Shown piece by piece: positions 38,191 to 46,630 of a DNA stretch of 48,419 nt. Source of the stretch: Acetivibrio straminisolvens JCM 21531 (GTDB lineage Bacteria; Bacillota; Clostridia; Acetivibrionales; Acetivibrionaceae). Within the stretch, counting starts at the first letter, position 1; every line of letters begins with the position of its first letter. Position numbers and translations under genes: made by a program. The notes beneath the pieces were generated by a model. It was given only the letters and a program-made list of their open reading frames with translations. It searched no databases and was not told the DNA's origin. The stretch covers positions 1 to 48,419 of the forward strand of contig NZ_BAVR01000025.1 in assembly GCF_000521465.1 (NCBI RefSeq), written 5' to 3'.

Positions 38191-39963
38191 TTACTTTTTG
38201 GTAACTGGAAATTCGTTAAGTGATTTAGTTAAATATCTCTTTAATATTGTCAAATCGGTTGAATTTACCGAACCGTCGCCGTTTAAATCTGCTGCTTCTA
38301 TAGGAACATCCAGTTTAGTAATGAATTTTATAAGATATCTTTTCAATATCGTAAAATCGGTTGAATTTATTTTTCCGTCGTTATTCAAATCACCATAGTT
38401 GATATCCGGTGCCGTATCCTCGTATTCGTAAAGATTTTCCGGAAGCTCGTCCAGAGTAATTACATATTCGCTGTTGTAGATTGTGTTTAGAAGTGTAGGG
38501 TCGTTGTATCTGGAGCTCATGAGGAAGTCACCGTACCATGGGCAGAAATACAGCCACCAAGCACCCTCATTAACTATGTTTTGGATGTCGGGAATGATGT
38601 CATTTTCAGTCAATGCAACCATCTTTGTGTCGTTAGTGTAATCTACAAGTTTCAGGAATAATGATGTTGCGGCACTTGTGCCCCAAGTGTTGGGTGAACC
38701 TTCATATTTGTCATATCCGACAATATCCACATACTCATCTCCGGGATACCACTCATAGGAGTTGGCATATGTATAAAGATTTACTTCCCATATTAAATTG
38801 TGAAGACCATACTTTTCAGTAAGAGTTGTGTAAAGAAGCTTCCAGAGCTCTTTGTAAACCTCTGCGCCTGCAGAACCCCACCAGAACCATGCGCCGGAGC
38901 CGTCGGTGTTGTTGTAGCCTTCGGCTTCATGGAAAGGACGGAAAAGCACAGGAATATTTTCCTCCTGAAGAATTAGGAGCTGCTCGGCAAGGTCTTCAAT
39001 TGCCATCATCAGGTAAGCATGTTCCTTTGTTGTTTCATCAAGGCAATTAGCGGTATTAAAGCTGCTTGTCGGTTTGTATGTACAGTTTGTCCAGTCCACT
39101 TGCTCTCCTGGTGTATAGCTTGTAAAATCCTTGGGAACATTTATATGCCAGCATGCTGTCGCAATACCTCCGCGATTTTTTACCCAGTCAATGACGCGGG
39201 AGGTTGTACCGTCTTCCCATCCGTACAGAGGATTGTAGTTCATGAAATCAAAGCCTCTGATTGCAGGATATTTGCCTGTCTTATCATAAATATAATCGAA
39301 TTCAAGTTCATAATTACCGTCATTTCCGCTTCCGTAAATTTCCTGCTGGCCGGAAATAACATATTTTCCGTATACATCGGTAAGATATTTCATAAGAGCT
39401 CTTGCTTCAGGAGTTGCATTCGGATCGCATGGAGTCGGATCTATTATATGGTCAGGCATGTCGGCATAGTCAAAGTATATTTTGTCGTACAGTATAAAAC
39501 CCCAGCTTCCGGAAGTACCAATCTCAATGGTTGCTTTACCGGCTTCAAGATAGAAGTATCCGAAACTGTAATCAATCCATTCGCCTTTGTTTGGAATAAA
39601 GTAATTGCTGTATGATTTGCCGTTGATGCTGACAACTTGCATTCTGGTCTCATCTATATTGCCGAGATACATCCAGCATCTTGTTGAAAGCTCGTACATA
39701 GCGTTTTCAGGAACTGTAACTTCCAACTTTATTGTTCCGGAGTTAGCTACCCATACAAATCCATCGCCGGAATATCCGGGATATTGAGTTCCGTAGACAT
39801 TGGTAGTAATGACAGCACCGTTACCGAGATTGCAATCTTCTGCTTCAACGTCTACAGGAAGGGAATGGGCAGCATAAGTTGAAACGGGAATGGCTAAAAG
39901 AACGGAAAAAACCATTGCAAGCGTTGTTAGTAGGCATAATGCCCGCCCAGAAATTCTTCTCAT
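38191..39963 (-). CDS. cellulosomal GH26 beta-mannanase with CBM35 and C-terminal dockerin
   Basis: Domain order in about 590 residues: signal peptide (RRISGRALCLLTTLAMVFSVLLAIPVSTYA); CBM35-like module (residues about 33-165, VEAEDCNLGNGAVIT to LYDKIYFDYA); GH26 catalytic domain (about 175-515) with GKYVISGQQE, acid/base Glu in LFRPFHEAEG and probable nucleophile Glu in MVALTENDIIPD; and a type I dockerin with two Ca-loops (NYGDLNNDGKINSTDFTILKRY and ADLNGDGSVNSTDLTILKRY). It cleaves beta-1,4-mannan on the cellulosome. The ATG at 39963 is preferred to an upstream GTG (39972), because AAGGGG is better spaced for it. The architecture matches known clostridial Man26 enzymes. Confidence 0.93.
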   Translation of the reverse strand: MRRISGRALCLLTTLAMVFSVLLAIPVSTYAAHSLPVDVEAEDCNLGNGAVITTNVYGTQYPGYSGDGFVWVANSGTIKLEVTVPENAMYELSTRCWMYLGNIDETRMQVVSINGKSYSNYFIPNKGEWIDYSFGYFYLEAGKATIEIGTSGSWGFILYDKIYFDYADMPDHIIDPTPCDPNATPEARALMKYLTDVYGKYVISGQQEIYGSGNDGNYELEFDYIYDKTGKYPAIRGFDFMNYNPLYGWEDGTTSRVIDWVKNRGGIATACWHINVPKDFTSYTPGEQVDWTNCTYKPTSSFNTANCLDETTKEHAYLMMAIEDLAEQLLILQEENIPVLFRPFHEAEGYNNTDGSGAWFWWGSAGAEVYKELWKLLYTTLTEKYGLHNLIWEVNLYTYANSYEWYPGDEYVDIVGYDKYEGSPNTWGTSAATSLFLKLVDYTNDTKMVALTENDIIPDIQNIVNEGAWWLYFCPWYGDFLMSSRYNDPTLLNTIYNSEYVITLDELPENLYEYEDTAPDINYGDLNNDGKINSTDFTILKRYLIKFITKLDVPIEAADLNGDGSVNSTDLTILKRYLTKSLNEFPVTKK

Positions 39964-40248
39964 AAAATACACCCCTTAAATATTAAAAATTTTATTTTAA
40001 TAAAAAATAAAAATATCTTCATTAATAATAATTAGTAAAAGCTTTTATTTTTCGTGTACATAAAAAGAAACTATGCTACTTGAGAAATTGATGGGAAAAG
40101 TTCTGGGAAGTATATTATTTATAAAAGACCATTGTTTGGTGTTATGCAAAGATGCAAAACTATTCATACTAATAAAATTTTAACATATTCAAAAGATTAT
40201 ATCAATTGTCCAATAATGTATCCGGGCGCACGAGAGGATGTCTTTACA

Positions 40249-40278
40249 TTTACAAAAATGGCTTTGCTGTTGTATAAT
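40249..40278 (+). promoter_or_regulatory. promoter of the TetM-like/NYN gene
   Basis: TTTACA (40249-40254), 18 bases, perfect TATAAT (40273-40278). The 65-base leader contains a small hairpin (TCGGTT with AACCGA, near 40293-40316). The rest of the 39973-40346 gap shows no gene; the divergent GH26 promoter must lie in it but I cannot place it. Confidence 0.55.
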
Positions 40279-40346
40279 AAGCTTGCACTGTCTCGGTTGG
40301 CCTAAATGCAAACCGATGAAAAGCAAACAGGAAATGAGAAAAGAAT

Positions 40347-43004
40347 ATGAAAAAAATAGTTATTGGAATATTAGCCCATGTGGATGCAGGAAAAACAACA
40401 TTATCGGAGAGTTTGCTTTATGTAAGCGGGAAAATAAGGAAACTTGGAAGAGTAGACAATAAAGATGCCTACTTGGATACCTATGAATTGGAAAGGGCCA
40501 GGGGCATCACTATTTTCTCCAAACAAGCCGTTTTTGATATAGATGATACCCGGATTACTTTGCTGGATACTCCGGGACATGTGGACTTTTCGGCAGAAAT
40601 GGAGAGAACCCTCCAGGTGCTGGATTATGCCATTTTGGTGGTTAGCGGTGCGGACGGAGTGCAAGGACATACCAAAACTTTGTGGCATCTTCTTGAAATC
40701 TATAAAATACCGGTGTTTTATTTGTCAACAAAATGGACCAAAGCGGCACGGACAGGGACAAGATAATTAACGAAATAAAAAACAGTTGGATGATAGATGC
40801 ATAGAATTTAAAGAAAGCAACACTGAAGATTTTTTTGACCAGTTGGCCATGTGTGATGAAACGATGATGGAAACCTATCTGGCAAAAGGATATATAGAAA
40901 CCTCGCAGATTAGTGCAGCTGTAAGAGAACGAAAGGTATTTCCGTGTTTTTTGGGTTCGGCCTTGAAATTGGAAGGCATTGAGGAATTTATCAGGGGTGT
41001 TATGAAGTATGTCATAATTCCTCGCTATCCCGATGAATTTGGTGCCAAGATATTCAAAATAACAAGGGATGAGCAGGGCAACCGCCTTACCCATATGAAG
41101 CTGACCGGCGGGAAACTCAAAGTAAAAGATGTGTTGACAAACGGTACATGGGAAGAGAAAGTGAATCAAATCCGCATTTATTCCGGAGAGAAATTTGAAA
41201 CGGTAAGTGAGGTGGATGCAGGTACTGTATTTGCGGTAACCGGGCTTACCCAATCCAGGCTGGGAGAGGGTCTTGGGATTGAGAAAGCTTCAGGTGCACC
41301 GCTTTTAGAGCCTGTGCTGCAGTATCAAATCATACTTCCGGAAGGCTGTGACCCAAGGGTAATGCTGCCCAAACTTAGGCAAATTGAAGATGAGGAACCG
41401 GAGCTTCATATTGTCTGGGATGAACAGCTCCAGGAAATTCGGGTTCAGGTCATGGGAGAGGTGCAGATTGAGATTCTGCAAAGCCTCATACGGAGCCGTT
41501 TTGGAGTTGAGGTAGGTTTTGATGCCGGAAGGATTGTATATAAAGAGACTATTGCCAATACTGTTGAAGGAGTGGGACATTTTGAGCCCCTGAGGCATTA
41601 TGCAGAGGTTCACCTGTTACTGGAGCCGGGGGAGAGGGGAAGCGGCCTTAAGTTTGAAGCTGACTGCAATGAGGATGTTTTGGGCAAAAGCTGGCAGCGG
41701 CTGGTTTTAACCCACCTTGAAGAGAAAGTTCATAAAGGAGTTTTGACAGGTTCGGCGATTACAGATATGAAAATTACTTTGGTATCCGGCCGGGCCCACA
41801 ACAAGCATACACAAGGCGGCGACTTCAGGGAGGCAACCTACCGTGCGGTGCGCCAAGGTTTGAAAGAGGCGGAATCCATATTGCTTGAGCCCTATTATGA
41901 CTTTCAACTGGAAGTGCCGGAAAAAATGGTGGGAAGGGCCATGACGGATATTGAGAAAATGCACGGCACATGTGAGATATCACAAATAAACGGTGATAAG
42001 GCAGTTTTGGTGGGCAGCGCTCCTGTTGTTACCATGAGGAATTATCAGAAAGAGGTTGCAGCCTATACCAAAGGCTTGGCAGGCTGTTTTGCAGCTTGAA
42101 AGGATATGAACCGTGTCACAATGCGCAAGAGGTCATAGAACGTATTGGATATGATTCGGAAAGAGATGTGGAAAATCCCACAGGCTCCGTATTTTGCGCC
42201 AATGGTGTCGGCTTTTTGGTAAGTTGGGATGAAGTAAAGAATTACATGCATCTGGAAAGCTATTTTCAGAAAAAAGACGATGATGAAGATTTAACCGCAC
42301 ACCGGATTTTGCATTCAAAGGAAAAAGCGATAAGTTTGGAAGAAATTGATGAAATTATGAATAAAACCTTCTATGCAAATCAGGGAAGGAAGTCTGTCTG
42401 GAAGAAGCAAAAAGCAGCAGGAGAGAAGTATTATAGACCTGTAAATTATACAAAAAGGCAGGAGGAAACCAAAGAAGAGTATCTTCTTGTTGATGGCTAC
42501 AACATTATCTATGCGTGGCCCGAATTAAAAGAGTTGGCAGAAGAAAATTTGGATAGCGCGAGAATGAAATTGCTTGATTTATTAAGCAATTATCAGTGGA
42601 TTCGAAGATGTCATGTCATTGTGGTATTTGATGCTTACCGCGTTGAGGGGCATCAGGAGGAAATAATAGATTATTATAATATTCATATGGTGTACACAAG
42701 AGAGGCGCAGACGGCGGATCAATATATTGAGAAATTCGCCCATGAAAACAAGAAAAACTATAATATAACGGTTGCCACATCCGATGGCTTGCAGCAGATG
42801 ATTGTAAGGGGAGAAGGGTGTACGCTGTTTTCTGCCAGAGAACTTAAGGCCGAACTTGAAGATGCCAATAAAAGATTAAGACAGGAATATCATCAAATAC
42901 ATCGGATAGACCGCAATTATCTAGTTGATGCATTGTCTTCGAAAGCAAAACAGCATATGGAAGATATTATTGAAGACATTAATAAAGAAGAAAAGGATAA
43001 GTAG
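40347..43004 (+). CDS. TetM/EF-G-like translation GTPase fused to a Rae1-like NYN endonuclease (three frameshifts)
   Basis: Repaired, this is one protein of about 886 residues. The G domain has AHVDAGKTT, RGITIF, DTPGHVDF and, after repair near 40721, FVNKMDQSGTD. A second repair in a run of six A (40777-40782) gives NEIKKQLDDRCIEF; domains II-V of the TetM/ribosomal-protection type follow (GVEVGFDAGRIVYKETI, NKHTQGGDFREATYR). A third repair near 42073 gives TKGLGRLFCSLKGYEPCHNAQEV, so the tail that overlaps the next frame (ATG at 42096) is continuous. Residues about 710-840 are a NYN/YacP domain (LLVDGYNIIYAWPELKEL, HVIVVFDAY, VYTREAQTADQYIEK, NITVATSDGLQQ), like B. subtilis Rae1, which cuts mRNA in the ribosomal A site. 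A weak binding site precedes the start. Confidence 0.85.
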
Positions 43005-43005
43005 T

Positions 43006-43665
43006 TTATAATAATTCAAACTGGTTTTTCTTATACTTTAAAATACCTTCATTCCTGAGCTTGCTAAGCTCTGCCGACATTGCACTTCGGTCAACCGACA
43101 GGTAATCTGCAAGTTCCTGGCGGTTAAACGCAATGGAAAAACAATTGCTTCCGGCTTTCTGTGCCTCGGCGGAAAGATAGGCCAATAGCTTTTCTCGGGT
43201 GGTGCGTTTTGAAATAAACTCAATTTTCTGCGTCAAAGAAATATTTTTCATTGCAGTAATGTGTAACATATTTTGAATCAGTTGCTTATGAAAAGCGCAG
43301 GTTGTGGCACAGGGATTGGCAAGCTTGCGGCAATCGATAAATAGAAGGTCACTTTCGGTCGTTGTGATTACGCTGACCGGAAGTGTTTTTATTTGAGCAC
43401 AGGCAAAAGACTCGGCAAACAGGTGGCCTATGCCTATTTTGGCGAGAATGCTTCTGTTGCCGTAATAATCATCCTGAACAATCTGAACCTCTCCCGACAA
43501 AACTATGCCAAAAGAATTAATGGTTTCACCGCTCATAAAAACAGTCTCGTTTTTTTCATAATGCGTAAGTTCTCCGGCCAAACAAGATAAAAGTGAGAGC
43601 AAGTCCGATTCTTTAATTCCTTTAAATAAATTAACTTTTTTTAAAATTTCCAAATATTTTTTCAT
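43006..43665 (-). CDS. Crp/Fnr-family regulator with cysteine-rich loop
   Basis: The 219-residue protein has an N-terminal cyclic-nucleotide-binding fold (LFKGIKESDLLSLLSCL, INSFGIVLSGEVQIVQDD) and a C-terminal winged helix (FNRQELADYLSVDRSAMSAELSKLRNEGIL). A cysteine cluster (CRKLANPCATTCAFH, plus an earlier Cys in SFACAQ) lies before the dimerisation helix and may hold an iron-sulfur cluster or sense NO or redox state, as in HcpR-like proteins. The ATG at 43665 (AGAGG upstream) is preferred over one at 43692. It diverges from the ferredoxin-hcp pair, which strongly suggests that it regulates them. Confidence 0.85.
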   Translation of the reverse strand: MKKYLEILKKVNLFKGIKESDLLSLLSCLAGELTHYEKNETVFMSGETINSFGIVLSGEVQIVQDDYYGNRSILAKIGIGHLFAESFACAQIKTLPVSVITTTESDLLFIDCRKLANPCATTCAFHKQLIQNMLHITAMKNISLTQKIEFISKRTTREKLLAYLSAEAQKAGSNCFSIAFNRQELADYLSVDRSAMSAELSKLRNEGILKYKKNQFELL

Positions 43666-43700
43666 AAAAACCTCTTTTTGTTGTATTTCCAACAGACTTA

Positions 43701-43723
43701 TTAGTTTCAGTATAGTAAACTAA
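43701..43723. promoter_or_regulatory. palindromic operator for the Crp/Fnr-like regulator
   Basis: TTAGTTT (43701-43707) and AAACTAA (43717-43723) are a perfect inverted repeat with a 9-base spacer. The -10 of the regulator's own promoter (minus strand) lies within it. For the plus strand its centre is about 42 bases upstream of the start expected from a TAAATA -10 (43743-43748), the classic position for activation. It is thus a likely site for activation of hcp and autorepression. Confidence 0.6.
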
Positions 43724-43737
43724 AAACGTAAAGTCAA
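43709..43737 (-). promoter_or_regulatory. sigma-A promoter of the Crp/Fnr-like gene
   Basis: On the minus strand, TTGACT (43737-43732), 17 bases, TATACT (43714-43709), about 40 bases upstream of the ATG. Confidence 0.7.
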
Positions 43738-43780
43738 TGAAATAAATATTTAAAAGTATAAAAATTAGGAGGTAAATAAA

Positions 43781-44485
43781 ATGATTCGTAGAATAATCAA
43801 AATTGATGAAGATAAATGCATAGGATGCGAATTGTGTGTAAATGCTTGCCACGAGGGAGCCATAGGAATGGTGAACGGAAAGGCGAAACTTTTGAGGGAT
43901 GATTACTGCGACGGTTTGGGAGACTGCCTGCCGGTTTGCCCTACAGGAGCTATCAGCTTTGAGGAACGCGAAGCGGCAGAGTACAATGAAGCTGCTGTAC
44001 AGGAAAATATGAAGAAAAAGCAGAATCAAAGCCTGCCTTGCGGATGCCCAGGTAGCCAGATGAAAACTATCAGCAGGGAAAATCATCCGAAAACTGTCCG
44101 CACCGATGTTGATGAAAATGTGAGCCAGCTTTCCCAGTGGCCCGTTCAAATCAAACTTGTACCGGTCAATGCACCATATTTTGAAGATGCAAATCTTTTG
44201 ATTGCAGCGGACTGCACGGCATATGCTTACGGTAATTTCCACGACAAATTTATGAGAAATAAAATAACTTTGATTGGTTGTCCGAAGTTAGATGAAGGGG
44301 ATTATGCCGAAAAGCTTACTGCAATTATCAAAAACAACAATATCAAAAGTGTCACAGTTGTGCGGATGGAGGTTCCGTGCTGCGGTGGTATCGAAAATGC
44401 GGTCAAAAGAGCCCTTATAAATAGTGGAAAACTTATACCTTGGCAGGTTGTGACAATTTCAACCAATGGTGAAATTCTAGAATAA
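43781..44485 (+). CDS. 4Fe-4S ferredoxin-type protein upstream of hcp
   Basis: The 234-residue protein starts with two [4Fe-4S] binding motifs (CIGCELCVNACHEGAI and CDGLGDCLPVCPTGAI). A linker with a CGCPGSQ motif and a larger C-terminal domain follow (LIAADCTAYAYGNFHDKF, LIGCPKLDEGDY, MEVPCCGGIENAV), which resembles electron-carrier proteins often found next to hybrid-cluster genes. It probably supplies electrons to Hcp. AGGAGG precedes the ATG, and hcp begins 59 bases downstream. Confidence 0.88.
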   Translation: MIRRIIKIDEDKCIGCELCVNACHEGAIGMVNGKAKLLRDDYCDGLGDCLPVCPTGAISFEEREAAEYNEAAVQENMKKKQNQSLPCGCPGSQMKTISRENHPKTVRTDVDENVSQLSQWPVQIKLVPVNAPYFEDANLLIAADCTAYAYGNFHDKFMRNKITLIGCPKLDEGDYAEKLTAIIKNNNIKSVTVVRMEVPCCGGIENAVKRALINSGKLIPWQVVTISTNGEILE

Positions 44486-44544
44486 ATGGTTTCTAAACCT
44501 TGTTTATAAACCTAAAATAAAAAAGCATAAAAGGAGGAAAAACA

Positions 44545-46173
44545 ATGAGCATGTTTTGTTATCAATGTCAGGAAACTGCAGGAGGAAAGGGCTGCACAGT
44601 ACGCGGGGTGTGCGGCAAGAATGAGGAGGTTGCAAAGCTTCAAGACCTTTTAGTTTATACTGTTAAAGGTATTTCAGATATTGTTGCCAAGGGAAAGATT
44701 GATGTTGTAAAACTTGGCGATACAAACTATGAAATATTAAACAGCCTGTTTATGACTATTACCAACGCGAATTTTGATGATGTATCGATTGAAAAACAGA
44801 TAAGAAAGATGCTTGCCGTAAGAGACGAAATGAAAAAGTCCGTACCGGCAGAGGGCCTTCACGATGCGACGGTCTTCTCTGTTGATTCTAGAGAGTCAAT
44901 GTTAAAAAAAGCGGATTCTGTAGGTATATTGTCCACAGAAAACGAAGATGTGCGTTCATTAAGGGAAATGATTACTTATGGTGTCAAGGGTATGGCAGCC
45001 TATGCCGAGCATGCAAAAAATATCGGAAAAGAAGACAAAGAAATCTATGCCTTTATATATGAGGCTTTGGCGGCAACTTTAGACGATAATCTTTCGGTTG
45101 ATGACCTTTTTGCGCTGACACTGAAAACCGGCGAATATGGTGTAAAGGTTATGGCGCTTTTGGATGAGGCAAACACATCCAGATTCGGAAATCCGGAAAT
45201 CACCGAGGTCAATATCGGAGTTAGAAAGAACCCGGCCATCCTTATTTCCGGGCATGACCTTACAGATCTTGAACAGCTTTTAGAGCAGACAAAAGGAACG
45301 GGTGTTGATGTATACACCCATAGTGAAATGCTGCCGGCCCACTACTATCCTGCTTTCAAAAAGTATGACAATTTCGTGGGCAACTACGGAAACGCATGGT
45401 GGAAGCAAGTGGAAGAATTTGAGTCCTTCCGCGGACCTATTCTGTTTACTACAAACTGTATTGTCCCGCCAAGGAGCGAAGAGGTCAGAAGAAGAATATT
45501 TACAACAGGTTCGGCTGGTTTCCCGGGATGCAGGCATATTGAAGCTGATGCAAACGGTAAAAAAGACTTTTCTGAGATTATTGAGCTTGCAAAAACTTTG
45601 CCTGCCCCTGATGAAATTGAAACGGGAAGTATTGTTGGGGGATTTGCCCACAATCAGGTGATGGCTGTTGCCGATAAGGTGGTTGAAGCTGTCAAATCCG
45701 GATCTATCAAAAAGTTCTTTGTTATGGCCGGATGTGACGGGCGCATGAAATCCAGGAGTTATTACACCGAGTTTGCCCAAAACCTTCCGAGCGATACTGT
45801 AATTTTGACGGCAGGATGTGCTAAATACCGTTATAACAAGTTGGGATTGGGAGATATCGGCGGTATTCCGAGAGTGTTGGATGCCGGCCAGTGCAACGAT
45901 TCATACTCTTTGGCAGTTATTGCGCTGAAACTTAAAGAGGTATTCGGATTGGATGATATCAACCAACTTCCGATTGCCTTTAATATAGCGTGGTATGAAC
46001 AGAAAGCTGTGATAGTTCTTTTGGCCCTCTTGTATCTGGGTGTGAAGAATATCCATCTCGGACCTACATTGCCGGGATTCCTTTCACCGAATGTGGCAAA
46101 GGTATTGGTAGAGAAATTCGGCATCGCAGGTATTGGCAGTGTTGAAGACGATATCAAATTGTTTATGGCTTAA
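44545..46173 (+). CDS. hcp: hydroxylamine reductase / hybrid-cluster protein (class I)
   Basis: Hcp carries a hybrid Fe-S-O cluster and reduces hydroxylamine or nitric oxide, protecting against nitrosative stress. The 542-residue product has the N-terminal cluster motif C5-x2-C8-x8-C17-x5-C23, the spacing of class I enzymes from strict anaerobes. Hybrid-cluster ligands are visible in the later region: [45 protein letters not shown] and [16 protein letters not shown] precedes the start. It is cotranscribed with the ferredoxin gene and probably controlled by the divergent Crp/Fnr-like regulator. Confidence 0.97.
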   Translation: MSMFCYQCQETAGGKGCTVRGVCGKNEEVAKLQDLLVYTVKGISDIVAKGKIDVVKLGDTNYEILNSLFMTITNANFDDVSIEKQIRKMLAVRDEMKKSVPAEGLHDATVFSVDSRESMLKKADSVGILSTENEDVRSLREMITYGVKGMAAYAEHAKNIGKEDKEIYAFIYEALAATLDDNLSVDDLFALTLKTGEYGVKVMALLDEANTSRFGNPEITEVNIGVRKNPAILISGHDLTDLEQLLEQTKGTGVDVYTHSEMLPAHYYPAFKKYDNFVGNYGNAWWKQVEEFESFRGPILFTTNCIVPPRSEEVRRRIFTTGSAGFPGCRHIEADANGKKDFSEIIELAKTLPAPDEIETGSIVGGFAHNQVMAVADKVVEAVKSGSIKKFFVMAGCDGRMKSRSYYTEFAQNLPSDTVILTAGCAKYRYNKLGLGDIGGIPRVLDAGQCNDSYSLAVIALKLKEVFGLDDINQLPIAFNIAWYEQKAVIVLLALLYLGVKNIHLGPTLPGFLSPNVAKVLVEKFGIAGIGSVEDDIKLFMA

Positions 46174-46186
46174 ATAATGCATGAAA

Positions 46187-46226
46187 GACAAAGGGTCAGT
46201 CAGGAGTGATTGACCCTTTGCTTATT
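46187..46226 (+). terminator. terminator of the ferredoxin-hcp operon
   Basis: CAAAGGGTCA (46189-46198) and TGACCCTTTG (46211-46220) are a perfect 10-base inverted repeat with a 12-base loop, followed by CTTATTT. Confidence 0.85.
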
Positions 46227-46236
46227 TGGCCTCTTG

Positions 46237-46291
46237 GAATGAAATGAAAGAGGCAAAAGCGAAGGGACTCGATGTCCCGAGCTTTTATTTG
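46237..46291 (+). repeat. diverged hairpin repeat, copy A
   Basis: This 55-base stretch aligns without gaps to 46561-46616 at 38 of the first 50 positions. It folds as a nested hairpin: AAAAGC/GCTTTT outer and GGGAC/GTCCC inner, with a TCGAT loop. It lies between the hcp terminator and the MATE leader promoter. Confidence 0.5.
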
Positions 46292-46410
46292 TTGTTTTTG
46301 AAAAGCTTCCTTAATACCTTTCGGTTCTGAATACATTTTCATCTTTATATTCGCTGTCTATTTGCCACATTAATATAATTTCTGCCAATCTTTTTGATTA
46401 TGCGGCTATA

Positions 46411-46439
46411 TTGACATCTTATGAAAACTGTATTAGAAT
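46411..46439 (+). promoter_or_regulatory. sigma-A promoter of the MATE gene
   Basis: TTGACA (46411-46416), exactly 17 bases, TAGAAT (46434-46439). It lies about 190 bases upstream of the MATE start, which implies a long leader. Confidence 0.75.
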
Positions 46440-46457
46440 TATTAATGCTTTTTAAGT

Positions 46458-46546
46458 AAGCCTAAGCTTTGCCACCGGGTAAAGTTTTCAGGGCGTTCTG
46501 AAACATTCCGTTAGGTCTTAGAAGGGATGTTTAAGGACGCCTTTTT
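46458..46546 (+). ncRNA. structured leader with attenuator upstream of the MATE gene
   Basis: The leader can form a three-way junction: P1 AAGCCTAA (46458-46465) with TTAGGTCTT (46511-46519), P2 CTTTGCC with GGGTAAAG (about 46467-46484), and P3 GTTTTCAG (46484-46491) with CTGAAAC (46498-46504). Alternatively GGGCGTTCTGAAACATTCC (46491-46509) pairs with GGGATGTTTAAGGACGCC (46524-46541) as a terminator before TTTTT (46542-46546). The two folds exclude each other, as in riboswitches and attenuators. I cannot assign the ligand or a known RNA family. Confidence 0.55.
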
Positions 46547-46560
46547 GATTTACACTCTTA

Positions 46561-46616
46561 GAGTGAAATGAAATAGATAAAAGTAAAGAGTCGCGATGTT
46601 CCATGCTTTTGCTTTG
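46561..46616 (+). repeat. diverged hairpin repeat, copy B
   Basis: The second copy of the element at 46237-46291; the outer AAAAGT/GCTTTT stem is kept but the inner stem is degraded. It ends three bases before the GGAGG binding site of the MATE gene. Confidence 0.45.
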
Positions 46617-46630
46617 ATGGAGGATTTCAG

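Noticed and set aside
42096..43004. the NYN protein as a separate gene starting at an internal ATG
   Set aside because: There is no binding site, and the first 110 residues before the NYN domain match the C-terminal end of the TetM-like protein once one base is restored.
46458..46546. assignment of the MATE leader to a named riboswitch class
   Set aside because: Its conserved-looking bases (GCCACCGGG) do not match the ZTP, cobalamin, guanidine or PreQ1 consensus beyond short chance similarity.
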